This document shows, in pieces, positions 49,190-62,400 of a stretch of DNA of 64,000 nucleotides; position 1 is the stretch's first letter; every line of letters begins with the position of its first letter. Source of the DNA: Stenogyne calaminthoides (lineage: Eukaryota > Streptophyta > Magnoliopsida > Lamiales > Lamiaceae). The translations under genes and the position numbers were made by a program. The stretch covers positions 6,515,263-6,579,262 of the forward strand of contig JBBCBC010000037.1 of NCBI GenBank assembly GCA_037126765.1. Direction: 5' to 3'. The notes under the pieces are model-generated. The model ran no database searches, was not told the DNA's origin, and saw only the letters and a list, made by a program, of their open reading frames with translations.

Positions 49190-49345
49190 CAGCGGTTCGA
49201 AACCGCTGTCCAATCTTTTCCTTGGACAACGGTTATGAACCGCTCTCTAAGGAGCTTTGCACAGCGGTTCATCACCGCTGTCTAAGGTTTGTTCTTGGAC
49301 AGCGGTTTTGAACCGCTGTCTATTTTTTTTTTTTATTTTTTTATT
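49190..49345. repeat. Right subterminal palindromic repeats of the CACTA element
   Basis: At least three hairpin units: ACAGCGGTTCGAAACCGCTGT-type near 49191, GGACAACGGTTATGAACCGCT near 49223, ACAGCGGTTCATCACCGCTGT-type near 49261, and a fourth near 49298. They are separated by T-rich linkers. Confidence 0.85.
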
Positions 49346-49436
49346 AAAACCGCTCTCAAACTATATTTTGGAGAGCTATTTGAAAAAAAGGACTGTCCAA
49401 GTGGAGCTTTGCAAGCTTAAATGTGTAGTAGTGTAT

Positions 49437-52400
49437 AAAGTGGAATATCAATTATGAAATAGGTGAACTCATCCAATTGCACTCCTGGACGACAAATTAT
49501 GGAAATATTGTTATCTTCCCAAATTTAATTATTAAGAAACTCGGGCTTGTGTTATAAAAAAAGAGAAAGAGTATAAGATAAAGTGTTGTATGCACTATGT
49601 ACATTGTGCAATACAAGTGCATTTTTAAAATGTGTTATTAATTTTTCTTTGATGCACCGTGTAATATAAGTGTATTTTTTAAAAGTTTCGAAAATACATT
49701 TATGTTGCACGGTGCAAATTCAGGCGCACAGGAAATGCATGTACTCAAAGTACAATAGTTATTTTCTTTTATTAGATATTCGATTAAATTATATTTGCAA
49801 TGGTATTTAATTTTTTCAATTGTATGCTTTTCTTGCTGATAAGTTCTAGACGATTCAACTCCCAGGTGCCAAGGCAATACAACTCTCTTTAATTTATAAG
49901 CGAAAAGGAGAATAAAACATAGCCACCACACAACCACCAGAAAAAAACAAATTGCCTGCTAATTTTGGTCATTCTCATTATTTAATACTCATGTACTTAT
50001 ATCATAAGTTTTATTAATTTGAAAAAATAATTTCAAAAACTAACACAATTTACTAGAGTATCCACTTCTAAAAAAGACAAGTACTCAAGCTCTATTTGTA
50101 CCTTCACACAATCGTTGGTACGTACTGTAAATTCTCATGTATAGTAGTCCTTAAAATTTCGTACACCATCAAATACAATTATATAGTTGTATTTGAATCA
50201 CTATTAATTATTTACATAAGCATTAATTCATAGGATAAGGCATCCATGCCAAAAAATTCTACAATAGTCTTGTAATTGTCAGCAAATAATTAAACGTTGA
50301 TGTTAAATGTTAATTAAAAGTTAATGAACTACTAGAAATGTCAACTGGTCAATTGCGCCGACAATAAATTGCCCTACGACTATCATTTGTCATTCATATT
50401 TTTCTCAAAGCTCGAATTTAGGTTTTGAATTTGATGCACAAAATATACAAGAACTATAAATCTACCTAAGCACTACATAATCTTCATTGAACAATAATTA
50501 TATTATATTACCATATTTGAACAAGAAAATATCCGTTCAAATTCTCATCTCAGGAATAGGTTTCCTAAATTAATAAACTACAACCTCCTATAAAAACAAT
50601 TAATTAATAACCTAAATAATTGGTGGATTAAAAGAGTTCCAATTAACAATTTAACATCCTCACAAAAATCCAGTTTGGGCTTGGGTCACGAGCCCGTTCT
50701 CCAACAACAAATTAATTGTAAATATATAAGCCTGCAGGTGCTAATTAAGTAAAATGTTGGTGGATGATTAAAGTTGAAACTTAGTCTAAGATTTTAGGAT
50801 AAATCAATCTCCACACGGATTTTTATTTGTTTGTGATTCAGGTTGAAACCACTATAAAGTTAACCCAATAAAAATTACATGTTTTCATCAAATATTATAG
50901 CTGAAAACTTAATTATGATATTCGATACTTGGTTCGAAATTGTTTGATAAAACTTGATTGAACTCAGTTCGACAATTGATATAGATTTCAAATAGGTTTG
51001 AACAATTTTAACATATTTGGTAAAAAATTATAATTCGGTTCAAGGTCAATAAATAAAAAATAATGAAAACAAGTCAAAATTATCAAATTACTCGATTAAT
51101 TATCAAATAAATTAAGTTCAAACATTTAAAAAATAATTGAAACAAAAAAAAAAAAATTATTTTTTCAGATTTAAATTAAGCTAAGGACACGTTTGGTAAA
51201 ATCAAATATCCATAACACACGCAAAAGGTGGAATATGATATCACGAATGCAACGGGTGCTAATAGTCCCGACTCCCCACAGAAAGACTTTATAAGCAAAG
51301 AAAGATGAGTTGAATTGCAACATCATGGAACAGTGGGACACAAAGTGGCATATAATGAAACATGACATATTTATCCAAACTTGTATAAATCCCACTGTTC
51401 AATATTTTGCCTTCACCTGAAAGTGCATGAACATGGTGATAGTTAAGTGTGCATAAATTCAGCCCCTTAATACAACCAGACAATCTTAAGACTGTCGCTG
51501 CTTAATTGCAAGTGGATTCTAGTTGTTCATCTACCCAATAACTCATTAATTGCTCTCTTTTATTTTATATCCTTAGAAATAAATAGTTTGGGGCCCGTCA
51601 TTAATCTAGGGCCGGAGTATTTTTTAAAACCATAATTATTAGTATTATTTTTTAAAATTGTTTTCAGAAGGAGCAAAACTTTTTCATATAATAAATTAAC
51701 TAAATGGAGAATTTTATGTGAATGCTACATTTTATGATTACGATTTTGCCTCAATAAATCTCTCCATTGTCTTAGATCGGGGTCCCCTCATTTTTCTCTC
51801 AAATTTGGATATGTTTCAAAATTGTAAGACTAAATCCAGAATAAAATAGATAGTGGTTAGAGCATCACTATTTGTGCCGTGATGTCATGAGTTTGAGTTA
51901 CCATTTGCCCAATAAAAAATCAGAAAAAAATAACGAAACATGACTGAATTTTTAGCATAATTGTATGGCACAGTTGTGATATACAGTCTTAGACTTGACG
52001 AAAAAATAAATAGATAAGAATCCCCTATTTGTGACAATATTAAATTATGAAGTATTTGAAGATAAAATTTTAAAATTAGACCTCTATATCAAATTCATAT
52101 GTAAATTCATACAAATTGTGACTTTTGTCATCCAAAACTATGACAAGTGTTACACTTGAAGGCCTTAACAATTTTTATGACAATTTAGCAAAGCATGCGA
52201 AGATTTGGTTTGCAACGTTTAGAGTCCAATGGGCCAATTTCTCTTTTCTCTTTGGGCCCGGAACAATATCAGCTGCAATTCAGTTGTATATCGCATTCAA
52301 TAAGTTTTATGGGCTGTCATAATTTTCTTTACAGACATTATTAAATTAATTTACAGTTGGTTAAGTTGGCAATCTCTTGTAAGCCAAGCTGTCATTCGTT

Positions 52401-52500
52401 CGGAGATCATAACAATTTCCTGAAATACCCTTCCGTTTTGGAAATATGCCACACACGATAGCTTTTCCTTTCCTCCCCCTTTCTTTCCTTTTCCCTCTCT
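49437..52500. other. Intergenic DNA upstream of the GBPL gene
   Basis: No gene seen; one SINE fragment at 51851-51930. The last 100 bases are pyrimidine-rich (52460-52500) and lead into the GBPL promoter. Confidence 0.6.
51851..51930 (+). mobile_element. tRNA-derived SINE fragment
   Basis: TAGTGGTTAGAGCATC (A-box-like) and GTCATGAGTTTGAGTTACC (B-box-like), followed by CATTTGCCCAAT and an A-rich tail. It matches the layout of 17034-17116. Confidence 0.6.
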
Positions 52501-52591
52501 CCTATTTAAAAATCTCAACACACTTTTTCCCTATTTTGCTCCCCCTCCATACCAAAATCATACCAAAGATCAGGAAAATTGAAGGGTAAAT

Positions 52592-55500
52592 ATGATGCGA
52601 CTGTTCGGCAGAAGCTCCACCGGAGAAGATTCTCCGCTCACGGCGTCTCCACCCACTCCTCTTCCGGCTGCATCGCCCAATATGTCAGCCGGGCCAGCAA
52701 GGCCGATTCGTCTCGTGTACACCGACGACAAGGGAAAGTTCCACTTGGACCCGGAGGCGGTGGCTCTGCTTCAGTTGGTGAAGCAACCAATTGGTGTTGT
52801 CTCGGTTTGTGGTCGCGCTCGTCAGGGAAAGAGCTACATATTAAATCAGGTATTGCTCAATGGGATTGGGATAAACTGTGGGTGTATTTTCGTGTAATTG
52901 ATTCTTTTAGGCTTTCTGTAGTTACTAGAATACTTATAGGGAGACAATGAGTTTGTAATTGCTTCTACCTCTACGCGGTCGATTGCTTTACCCTGCGCAT
53001 TAGGGTTTTGGTGTTTATTAACTTACGAGTGAAATTAGGGTTTCGGTTTAATAATTTCTAATTGAAATTAGGGTTTTGGCGTTGATGCTTGGTGAGCGGT
53101 CGTGAGTTATGTTTGTTAGTTTGGACACTGTTTAAGGTTTTGTTTTTAATTTTCCCATTTTTTCGGGGATTGTTGCAAGTTCAAGCGTTCTATTGAAGCT
53201 TTTTTTTTTTTTTTTGATATTGAGGTAGCATTACGACTCGTATCAATTTGTGAAGTATCTTGTGTTTTTCTTTTATATTAGACTGGCAACAACTGGTTTA
53301 TAATATTCCTTTAAATTGTTTAATGTAGGTTCCCGTGTTATCTTACCCTAATGTTGTCACATTCTGTTTTTTTTTTTTAACTGAAACCTCACGCTGACTC
53401 TCAATAACAAAAAACCGTTCTAACTCTGTAAAACAATGCTGATGATATCAAGCCTGAGCAGTATGCATGATTAGGTTTAACTGCAAATTAAGATTAATCA
53501 TTATTACATAGAGGTTTCAAATATCATCTTGATTTTTTAGGTGAATTTCTTAGCACTCTCGAGGGATGTTATGGAATATGAACAGATCAGTAACAGCATG
53601 CACTCATCTTAAACTCTTCTTTTTTCTCCTGACGTTTTAAGTTAGTACGTTAATAGAGATATTTTTATCATCCATTGCAAGCCTTTTAATGCAGGAGTTG
53701 GAAGTTTTAACTACACTTTTTAAATTATTACATAAATTATGCAGCTTCTTGGGAGGAGCAGTGGCTTTCAAGTGGCATCTACACATCGTCCTTGTACTAA
53801 AGGACTTTGGCTGTGGAGCACGCCAATTAAGAGAACTGCTCTGGATGGAACAGAATACAGCCTATTACTATTGGACTCGGAAGGAATTGATGCTTATGAC
53901 CAAACAGTGAGATTTTGTTTTAGTTAATCTTACAGCCATATAGTTATTACTTTTCATGATTAGCCAACTAGGTCATCTCTGATCTCTAGTATTTCGGACT
54001 TTGAAGTGGACTTATTTGAAATATTTACTGTTCTTAATGCTCCTAATCTCTATTTATTGGTTGTAATTGAAGTTTTATGCATAATATTCTTTTTGTGACC
54101 TCGTGTGTTCTTACTTTTTTTCTCTTCTAACTTTTATAATTTGACAGGGAACATACAGTACACAGATATTCTCCTTGGCTGTGCTCTTATCTAGCATGTT
54201 CATATATAACCAGGTAAATCAAATTGTCAGTTGCTGTCTAGGGGACATAATAGTTGATACTAAAAAAATGGTTTACTGATTCTGTGATTCTTTCTCCTAG
54301 ATGGGTGGTATTGATGAGGCTGCAATTGATCACCTATCTCTTGTGACTGAGATGACTAAGCATATTCGTGTCAGAGCTTCTGGTGGTAGGAGTACAGCTT
54401 CTGAGCTGGGGCAGTTCTCCCCAATCTTTGTTTGGCTTCTGAGGGTAAGTACACATATGGATCCCCATATCTGATACTAAAATTTCAGTACCTGATGTAT
54501 ATTTTTCTTTTGTCGGAATTTGAATATATCACTATGATGTTATGATTTGCAGTCTTGGAGGAGTGCATAATAATATAATCTCAAAATGCTAATTGCAGGA
54601 TTTTTATTTCGACTTAGTGGAGAACCAGCAAAAAATTACACCACGCGACTATCTTGAGGGTGTTCTGCGACCAGTAACACCAGGTGAGGGAGGCAAAAAG
54701 GACGTAGCTGCCAAGAATGAGGTCATATTCCTTTTTTATTTCCCATTCTTTTTCTTTTTACATGGAAATTTCAATCTATGAATGTTTTCATGTTTAATAT
54801 TACAGTCTTTTGATATGAGTTAAAAAATATTGAGTCTTGTGGTTTGAAAACATTGAGTAGATTCGAGAGTCCATCAGAGCTCTTTTTCCAGACAGAGAAT
54901 GCTACACACTTGTACGGCCTCTAAGCAACGAGTACGATCTTCAACGGCTTGATCAGATATCGGTGAGTATCTGCTTACAGTTTTATAAGTTTTTACATTT
55001 TGGCTACTTAATGATGTTCTTATTTGTTACTTATGATGATTTATCATGCAGCTGGACAAACTAAGGCCGGAATTTAAAGCTGGTTTAGATTCATTTACAA
55101 GATATGTTTTTGAGAGGACTAGACCCAAGCAAATGGGTGCAACTGTGATGACAGGACCCATTTTTGCTCGTATTACTCAATCATTCCTTGATGCTCTTAA
55201 TAATGGGGCAGTGCCTACCATAACTTCTTCATGGCAGGTAAATATGATTTTTAACTATATATGTGTATATTTACATCTTCTGCTTCCCTTTTATTGTTTA
55301 ATGTTGAACACCTTAAAATCTTTGCCTCTACATATTTTTGCAATTTTTTGTTAATTTCACATAACATGAAAATTCATTTCCTTGAATGCTGCAGTATATA
55401 TGAATTCTATTGAAGTTGAACGTATTTATTAATGATGCTTCACTACTAGGAACCATATAATAATTTTGGTTTCGGATTGTTATATAATTTAATCATCCCA

Positions 55501-58042
55501 TGTGATGTTCACCTCTTTGCTTAGAGATGTTGAACAGGTTAAGGCCCGATGCGCTTAGCCATGGGTTAGGGCTCAATCTAAATGCATGAAACCAGGCTGA
55601 ACTGGATTCAGCTTCAGAAGCAGTTTCGTCCAGCAAAATCTCCTTTTTCAGGGCTTAAGGGCCCGATTTTGATACGAAAGAGAAATTTTCAAACCCAGAA
55701 ATCCATGTAGTTAGAGTTTATTGAGAAAGTTATTGAAGGATAGGCTCTTCCCTGTGGGATGTAGGGAAGACTAAAGCAATAGCAAGGACCATACAGGATC
55801 TCTTTGTGATGCACAACACTTTGAAATTGTTACTTAAAGCTTACATGTAGTTTTTGGACTTCTAAGTTTTAACATTTTATTTAATTTTATAACTTATATT
55901 TACTAAAATTTCAATGACACACAGTACATAACTTTATAGTTAAATTTGATCATTATGTGTTTTCAATAATACGTTGGAGTGGATGTCACTGGGAATGCTA
56001 TGTTACATTTGCCACAAAGGAGTGCATACCTTCAAAGTGATTTTTTTTAATTTTTTTATAATCTTCATAAATTTACCTTTTATCACTGTAGAGTGTTGAG
56101 GAAGCTGAATGCCGGAGAGCGTATGAATCGGGTACTGAAGTTTATATGTCTTCCTTTGATCATTCCAAACCTCCTGAGGAGGTAAGTGCTGTTATTGTTG
56201 AAGGTTTTGTGTATTTTTTTATTCTTTTGCTAAATTTGGAATCCTATAGGGTGAACTGCGAGAGGCACATGAAGATGCAGTTCAGAAGTCCATGGCCACA
56301 TTTAAAGACACTGCTGTGGGTTCTGGTTCAGTTAGACAAAAATATGAAAAGCGTCTTCAGAGTTTCTTCAAAAAGGCATTTGAGGTAATTCTCCCATGTT
56401 GAATCTTTGGGAACATTGAAAACTAATTGTAATAACAATAGCTTTTTCTTTCCAAATTGGCCAAGTTTATTTGGAACTTATCGGCTCTTTCTTGGTTTTA
56501 ATTTATCGATCTTATTCTTAATTTGAGGAGTTGAATTGTTGAAATACACAAGATTTCATATGATATTGGTGGTTTAAATTTGTTACCAATATTCAGAGGT
56601 GTTTGTCAATGATCTTGTTTCTTATTCAGAAAATTAAGTCATTCATTCTTTTAAACAAATAGCTCGAAGTTTCTAACATCTTATATTTAAGAGCTTATAA
56701 CTTTTTTGAAGTAAAAACTACCAACTAGTATCAGAATAGCATCTTCTATTTCAGCTGCACATGTTTAATGTTTTAATTAAAGATATTGCAAGATTAATTT
56801 TATTATGGAACTCTAGAAGGTCATCGTGCTTTCAACTTAGTTGGTGCTTCTTCAATGTACACTGTACTTGAGCACATTAATTGATTAGGATTTGATGTTA
56901 ATTGCAGGATATTAAGAAAGATGCTTACAGGGAGGCTTATCTGCAATGTACAAAAACCATAGAAAATATGGAAAGGGAGCTGAGAACTGCGTGCCATGCT
57001 CCTGATGCAAACATAGACACTGTTCTGAAGGTAAGTTTTTATTGTTGAAAATGTTTGTTTCTAAAAAACTCCCATTTCTAGATTCTTTACCTAAACCCAT
57101 CTTCTCATGCTATCATGCTGTACACTTATACTATTTAGAAATCTAAAATCATATTTGTTTTACTTATTTTTTACATGTTCATTTTATCCTCTACTTTTTC
57201 CAAAAAAAGGGAAAAAAGAAAAAGAAAATTGATACCCCGAACTTATATCTCTGATTTCGACTTTAGAAAAAAAAAAAATTGTATTCTGTTACCATTTCCA
57301 TCATTTCACCTCAAATTACACTACTGTTGCTCTTACAGGTTCTTGATGGGCTGTTGACCAAGTATGAAGCTTCTTGTCATGGACCAGAGAAGTGGCGGAA
57401 AGCTTTGTCTTTTCTCCGGCAAAGGTTTGTGTGTGTGATCCTTATTGTCATGTTGTTTGGTTCACTCCTAAGACTGTATACAATGTTTTTTGCTCTCCAG
57501 TTTGGAAGGTCCCCTTCTCGATTTCATCAAGAGGCAAATTGACCAGATTGGATCTGAAAAGAGTGCTCTTGCTCTAAAATGTCGTTCAATCGAAAGCAAG
57601 GTGGAATTGCTTAACCGACAACTGGAAGCAACCGAAAAGTACAAATCTGAATATGTGAAGCGTTATGAAGATGCAATCAAGGACAAGAATAAAGTCACAG
57701 AGGATTACATGAGCCGCATAAACAATTTGCAAAAAAAATGTAGTTCTGCAGATGAGAAGTCCTCTAATTTATCGAAAGCACTTGATACATTACGACAGGA
57801 ATGTACAGACTGGAAAAGGAAATATGAGTTGGTTTTATTGAATCAGAAAGCCGAAGAGGAGCAGTTTGCTGCCGAAGTTGCAATGCTGAGATCGAAAAGT
57901 TCTGCTGCTGAAGCAAGATTAGCAGCAGCTCAGGAGAAAGCTCAATCTGCTGAGGAAGAGGCAGAGGAGTGGAAACGCAAGTATGATATTGCTGTCAGAG
58001 AAACAAAAAGTGCTTTGGAGAAAGCTGCTGCTATTCAAGAGC
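52592..58042 (+). CDS. Guanylate-binding-protein-like GTPase (GBPL3 type), 3' end lost in gap
   Basis: Large dynamin-superfamily GTPase; the plant GBPL3 forms nuclear condensates in immune transcription. Exons: 52592-52849, 53745-53906, 54148-54213, 54301-54444, 54599-54721, 54861-54962, 55052-55237, 56092-56181, 56250-56384, 56908-57030, 57339-57424, 57501 into the gap at 58043. All are GT-AG and in frame, giving 672 residues so far. The P-loop GRARQGKS is at residues 74-81, the switch region STHRPCTKGLW follows, then the DSEG motif, and the guanine-specificity R-D in LLRDF. The helical domain runs to about 490, then a long Glu/Lys/Ala-rich coiled coil begins (LLNRQLEATEKYKSEYVKRYEDA onward). 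The family has several hundred more residues, including a disordered C-terminus, which are missing. A possible TATA (TATTTAAAAA) lies near 52503. Confidence 0.93.
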
Positions 58043-58542
58043 NNNNNNNNNNNNNNNNNNNNNNNNNNNNNNNNNNNNNNNNNNNNNNNNNNNNNNNNNN
58101 NNNNNNNNNNNNNNNNNNNNNNNNNNNNNNNNNNNNNNNNNNNNNNNNNNNNNNNNNNNNNNNNNNNNNNNNNNNNNNNNNNNNNNNNNNNNNNNNNNNN
58201 NNNNNNNNNNNNNNNNNNNNNNNNNNNNNNNNNNNNNNNNNNNNNNNNNNNNNNNNNNNNNNNNNNNNNNNNNNNNNNNNNNNNNNNNNNNNNNNNNNNN
58301 NNNNNNNNNNNNNNNNNNNNNNNNNNNNNNNNNNNNNNNNNNNNNNNNNNNNNNNNNNNNNNNNNNNNNNNNNNNNNNNNNNNNNNNNNNNNNNNNNNNN
58401 NNNNNNNNNNNNNNNNNNNNNNNNNNNNNNNNNNNNNNNNNNNNNNNNNNNNNNNNNNNNNNNNNNNNNNNNNNNNNNNNNNNNNNNNNNNNNNNNNNNN
58501 NNNNNNNNNNNNNNNNNNNNNNNNNNNNNNNNNNNNNNNNNN
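58043..58542. other. Assembly gap of exactly 500 N
   Basis: A run of 500 N, a round number used as a placeholder for unknown length. Two converging genes both stop in it, so the real missing stretch should be longer than 500 bases. Confidence 0.98.
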
Positions 58543-58743
58543 CTTGTTAATTAGTTTAATTGTTATTACTGTGTCTCGCATAAAAAAAGAAAACTTGATA
58601 GTGAATTTCATGCAAAGCTATTGAACTAAAAGGTTTTGCTTTGAAAATTAAACTGTGGTATCTGTAAGATTCTGATACAAAAGCAGGAGCTTTCTACATA
58701 AACTTGTTCATGTAAACGATATTGATAGAGATCAAGCACATAC

Positions 58744-60579
58744 AGTCCATCAATAACATGTTTACTGATATTTCTGTCATACTGACAGTCTACTCCACTC
58801 CATGGATGATGTTCAGGAACACAAGGATCACCATTCCACCCAAATCGAAGAGGAAGACCAAGACTGGCCTTCAGTTTTTGCAAAGCCTTAACTACAAAAC
58901 AGAGAAAAGGTTCAATTAAATGTAGAAAAGAACAGGGAACTAATGAGTGAGAAATAAGACTTTGACTTACTTTCAGCTGGCAGTGTTTTGGATTCAGCAA
59001 AAACCATCTCCAGAAGCTCAATAGCACTGATTATTGCATATTGTCCTTTTTTAGGCTTCAAGGTTATCGTCAAACTCCTACCACTAACAGAAACCGTTGT
59101 ATTAAACACATAAGCACTGTTAACATCCCCAGCCATACTGACAATATCGAAATCTGGTTTCACAGTATCACCATTAATCAGGATGTCAAATACCCTCTGT
59201 CCCGCCTTAGTAACCGAAGAATCTATTTCTGCAAAGTGTAACCAAAGGGAGTAATTTCTAGTGGGTTCGACCTCCATTGTGTAAGATAAATCAGGCTGAC
59301 TATCAGTACTAACAAGAGCTGTTTGATACAGAGCCTCTGGATAAAAGTTGGGTGATTGTGAGGTCTGTTTGATGCTCTTCTTAGTAGATATGACCTCATC
59401 AGAACGCTCCCCAAACGTTGGAATGGAATTCCAAAACCGATCTCCACCCCAGCGGTCTGCACTGTAATCAGCACCAAATTTTGCAGTCTGAGCTCCACAA
59501 CTGAGCCTTCTATCAGTTCTGAGAATCGTGCCTTGACCATAACCTTTACCAAAATTGTAAGCTCGGTTATCAATCTGAAGAATCTCGATTGCAAGAATTG
59601 CGGGATCTCCATGCCCAGTACTGTGAAAGCAAAGAGAGGCAGTTCCATCTTTTAAAAAGATGAGGGCTTCAAGATAAGATCGTTCGTCATCATGATTGCT
59701 CCAACCAGATGGGAGTGAGTAAACTAAGGTTCCCTCAATTGAGACATCAAACAAAGGCTCGTTATCGAAGCTAGGTTCCGCAAGTAATCCAAAGTAAATT
59801 CTAACCAGATAATGGCCATGTGGGACCCGATTTATGTTATAGCAGTTCTCAGGCCCTTCGGATAAAGGGAAATAGCGAAGGGTATTGAGCAAAGGAGAGA
59901 TGTAACTAGGACGGCTGGCATTATTAGCAGGAACTCCTCCTGTGTATGCAAAATCCTTGTACCAGAAAGTGTTTGTCGGAGAACTATGAAGATCCTCGCG
60001 AGCTCCACAGCTTATTCGTAATGCATATGGTGCTGGTGAGAGTTATGAGTTCATATTACTAACAGGCTAAAGAAACACAATACATAAAAATCAACTTGCC
60101 CTTGTGAATTCGTAGTAAAAGATAACCAATACTAAATGCTCCTAAATCTGCTATCATCTGTAAACTGTCATCATCTTTGGTACCCCAATATGACATCATA
60201 ATCCAAAATTTTGATAAATTGAGCAAAATGTTTCAATACCTCAAGAAAACTTAAAGCTCCAAACTTTATGAACACAGAAAATCCAAGGGATGCACAAATT
60301 AAATATTTCCATAAAACAAATAAAACAGTGTACAGAGCAGCCCATATGCGATCAAGATACCACATATCTCAACACATTATTTGCATCAAATAACTTACCC
60401 CCAAACTAAACTTTATCCAAATTAGGCAATCAACAGAATCCCACTAATTTATCAACCACATTACTTCATGAAACTAAATATGCGAGTGGGTAAGAGAGAG
60501 ATAGATGACCTCGAGAAAAAGAGGGCCTGGGAGCAGAGAATAAAGCAAGTAAAATCAAGAGCAGGCGGGCTTCCAGCAT
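58744..60579 (-). CDS. Malectin-like/LRR receptor-like protein (RLP4 type), 3' end lost in gap
   Basis: Secreted or membrane-anchored receptor-like protein without kinase. Exons on the reverse strand: 60579-60510, 60032-58971, 58891-58744, the last ending at a GTATGT donor. This gives about 426 residues so far. A signal peptide is evident (MLEARLLLILLALFSAPRPS). The malectin-like domain fills most of exon 2 (ALRISCGAREDLHSSPTN, YKDFAYTGGVPANN, FHSTGHGDPAILAIEILQ, WGGDRFWNSIPTFG, NYSLWLHFAEID). Exon 3 has the conserved link RFGWNGDPCVPEHHPWSGVDC that precedes the leucine-rich repeats. The LRRs, membrane segment and short tail expected for RLP4-type proteins are missing in the gap. Family members of this type act at the cell surface; the ligand here is unknown. 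Convergent with the GBPL gene. Confidence 0.92.
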
Positions 60580-62400
60580 TGTGGCTCTCAGAATTCAGAT
60601 GTAGTAAATTTAAGTTTTCTGATTTTATCTACTGCTTGATTTAAGGATGGAAAATCATGAGCAAATTTGAATGTTGGATCTTTCCTTTTTCTTCTTCTAG
60701 TCCCAATCTGAATTCTTGATTGCGATTTCTAATAAAATATATATGTGAATCAGTGAATGTGTGTGTGTTCGACGTGCTAAAAACAGTTGAAAATCTATTC
60801 TAGTTCACTTTTCAACTTTTGTGAATTTCTTGTCTCTTCGATTTCGAGTCATTTTGACCACTGATTTCTTCTGTTATATTTATTTTTCCTGGTGGGTTTT
60901 CTTTACCGAGGTAATGTTACCGTGCTTGTGAGTATACATACCCTTATTTAATTCCACTGTTTTCTCTCATTAAAAAGTAAGTACTCAATTATAGCCATTA
61001 AACTGTCAAGGATTAATATCTCAACTCAAGTAACTTTAAAGCACATAAACAATATTAGGGGAGATGGTAATAAATAGGAATTTACCCTTTTAGTATTTAA
61101 TAATCTCGGAATTCAATATAGGTAAAAAGAGATGTTAGATTAAAATTCGGAGTAAAAATTGAGCGTCATTTAGCATCTCTTTTTTCCGAGATACTAGATG
61201 ATGTTATATTTAATAATTTTTTCAAGATTAAGCATGTATTAAGTTAAAATTTTATTTGTGCTTAATAATCTTGAAATTCAATATAGGTAAAAAGAGATGC
61301 TAGATGATGCTTAAATTTTATTTGATGCTTATTAATTTTACTTGAATTCCGAAATTAAAATTTTATTTGATTGTTTCTAGGTATATTTTAATAGAAAATT
61401 TATTATTTAAACGTACGATGTATTAGTATTCGAAATTTTATATTAAATGATATGTGTTTACCATTATTTTTTATTGAATAATAATAGTGATCGCACAATT
61501 AACTCTACCATTTAAATTAGATTTTTCCAAAATATATACAAGTCTATATATTTTACCATTTACTAATAAAATATATTTGAAGTGATGGGTCAACGGTACT
61601 AATTAAGAATACTAGTAATATTTAATGAAATATAATTTTATAATTACCTACTTTTAAATGAAGTGAATTTTTTTATTTTTTTAAATGAGGTGAATTATGC
61701 TATGAAATCAAAACATGAGTGAACATTTCTATTTTTTTTTTTTTTGAAAGAAGTGAACATTTCTAATAACTTAATTAAAGGTTGTTGGATTAAGTGAAAT
61801 ATAATAAATGCGCAATAGGTTGAGTTTGTTATTTCTGGAAAAACCCATTGATTATAATTACCAGTTAAATTAGTATTGACATGAGGATAATATGTGTTTC
61901 ATAGATGCTATAAAGAAAGGAAATGATGCTTGCAGATTCAATTAATCAAATTATGAATGCACCCATCAATTGCCAATCAAGAAGGTGCACCGTATAACCA
62001 TGAACCGGCGTCGTATGCTTACACAAATTTACTATTGCGCCCTCATCCAATTTAACTGCAACTTCGAAAAATATTTAGCTGCTCAATTAGGCGACAGAAG
62101 CGACGTGACGGGTGGGGAAGCAAAAAATAATTAAATTGTAAACCTATTATTGGACTTTTTTCTTTTTTGAATTGAATTGGTTATTTAATTGGACTTTTGT
62201 GGGTTTACTTTGCATTTCTTATTACACGATGACCCTTCAATCGCAATCAACCAAAAGACGCATCAATTATTGCGCAAATTGAGGTCCAGGAACCCGAGCC
62301 CAAGCCCATATCGAATTATCGGGTTTTTCTCTCACCGTATTAATTGGCTCACGAAGCATCATCATGGACTTACAATTACCAGCATTTAAATATTATAGTA
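60580..62400. other. Promoter side of the RLP4-like gene and intergenic DNA
   Basis: Contains the 5' flank of the reverse-strand receptor-like gene and AT-rich DNA. A TAATCT(T/C)GGAATTCAATATAGGTAAAAAGAGATG phrase occurs twice (about 61100 and 61266) as a direct repeat. No other gene seen. Confidence 0.6.

Larger units (their letters stand above)
46145..49433. mobile_element. Non-autonomous CACTA (En/Spm) element carrying an ACD11-like gene copy
   Basis: 3289 bp. The right end reads ...TAGTAGTG, so the inverted terminus is CACTACTACACATTT; the left end AACTAATACACATTT matches it at 13 of 15 bases. The flanking 3-bp duplication is TAT (46142-46144 and 49434-49436). Both subterminal regions (46180-46440 and 49190-49345) are packed with palindromic units of the form ACAGCGGTT-n-AACCGCTGT, the usual transposase-binding arrangement of CACTA elements. 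No transposase is present. The interior holds reversed exons of a glycolipid-transfer-protein gene. The left terminal base is A rather than C, so it may be immobile. Confidence 0.88.

Noticed and set aside
48717..49229. 170-residue reverse-strand protein as a real gene
   Set aside because: It runs through CACTA subterminal DNA, a frameshifted ACD11-like first exon and its intron; not a continuous gene.
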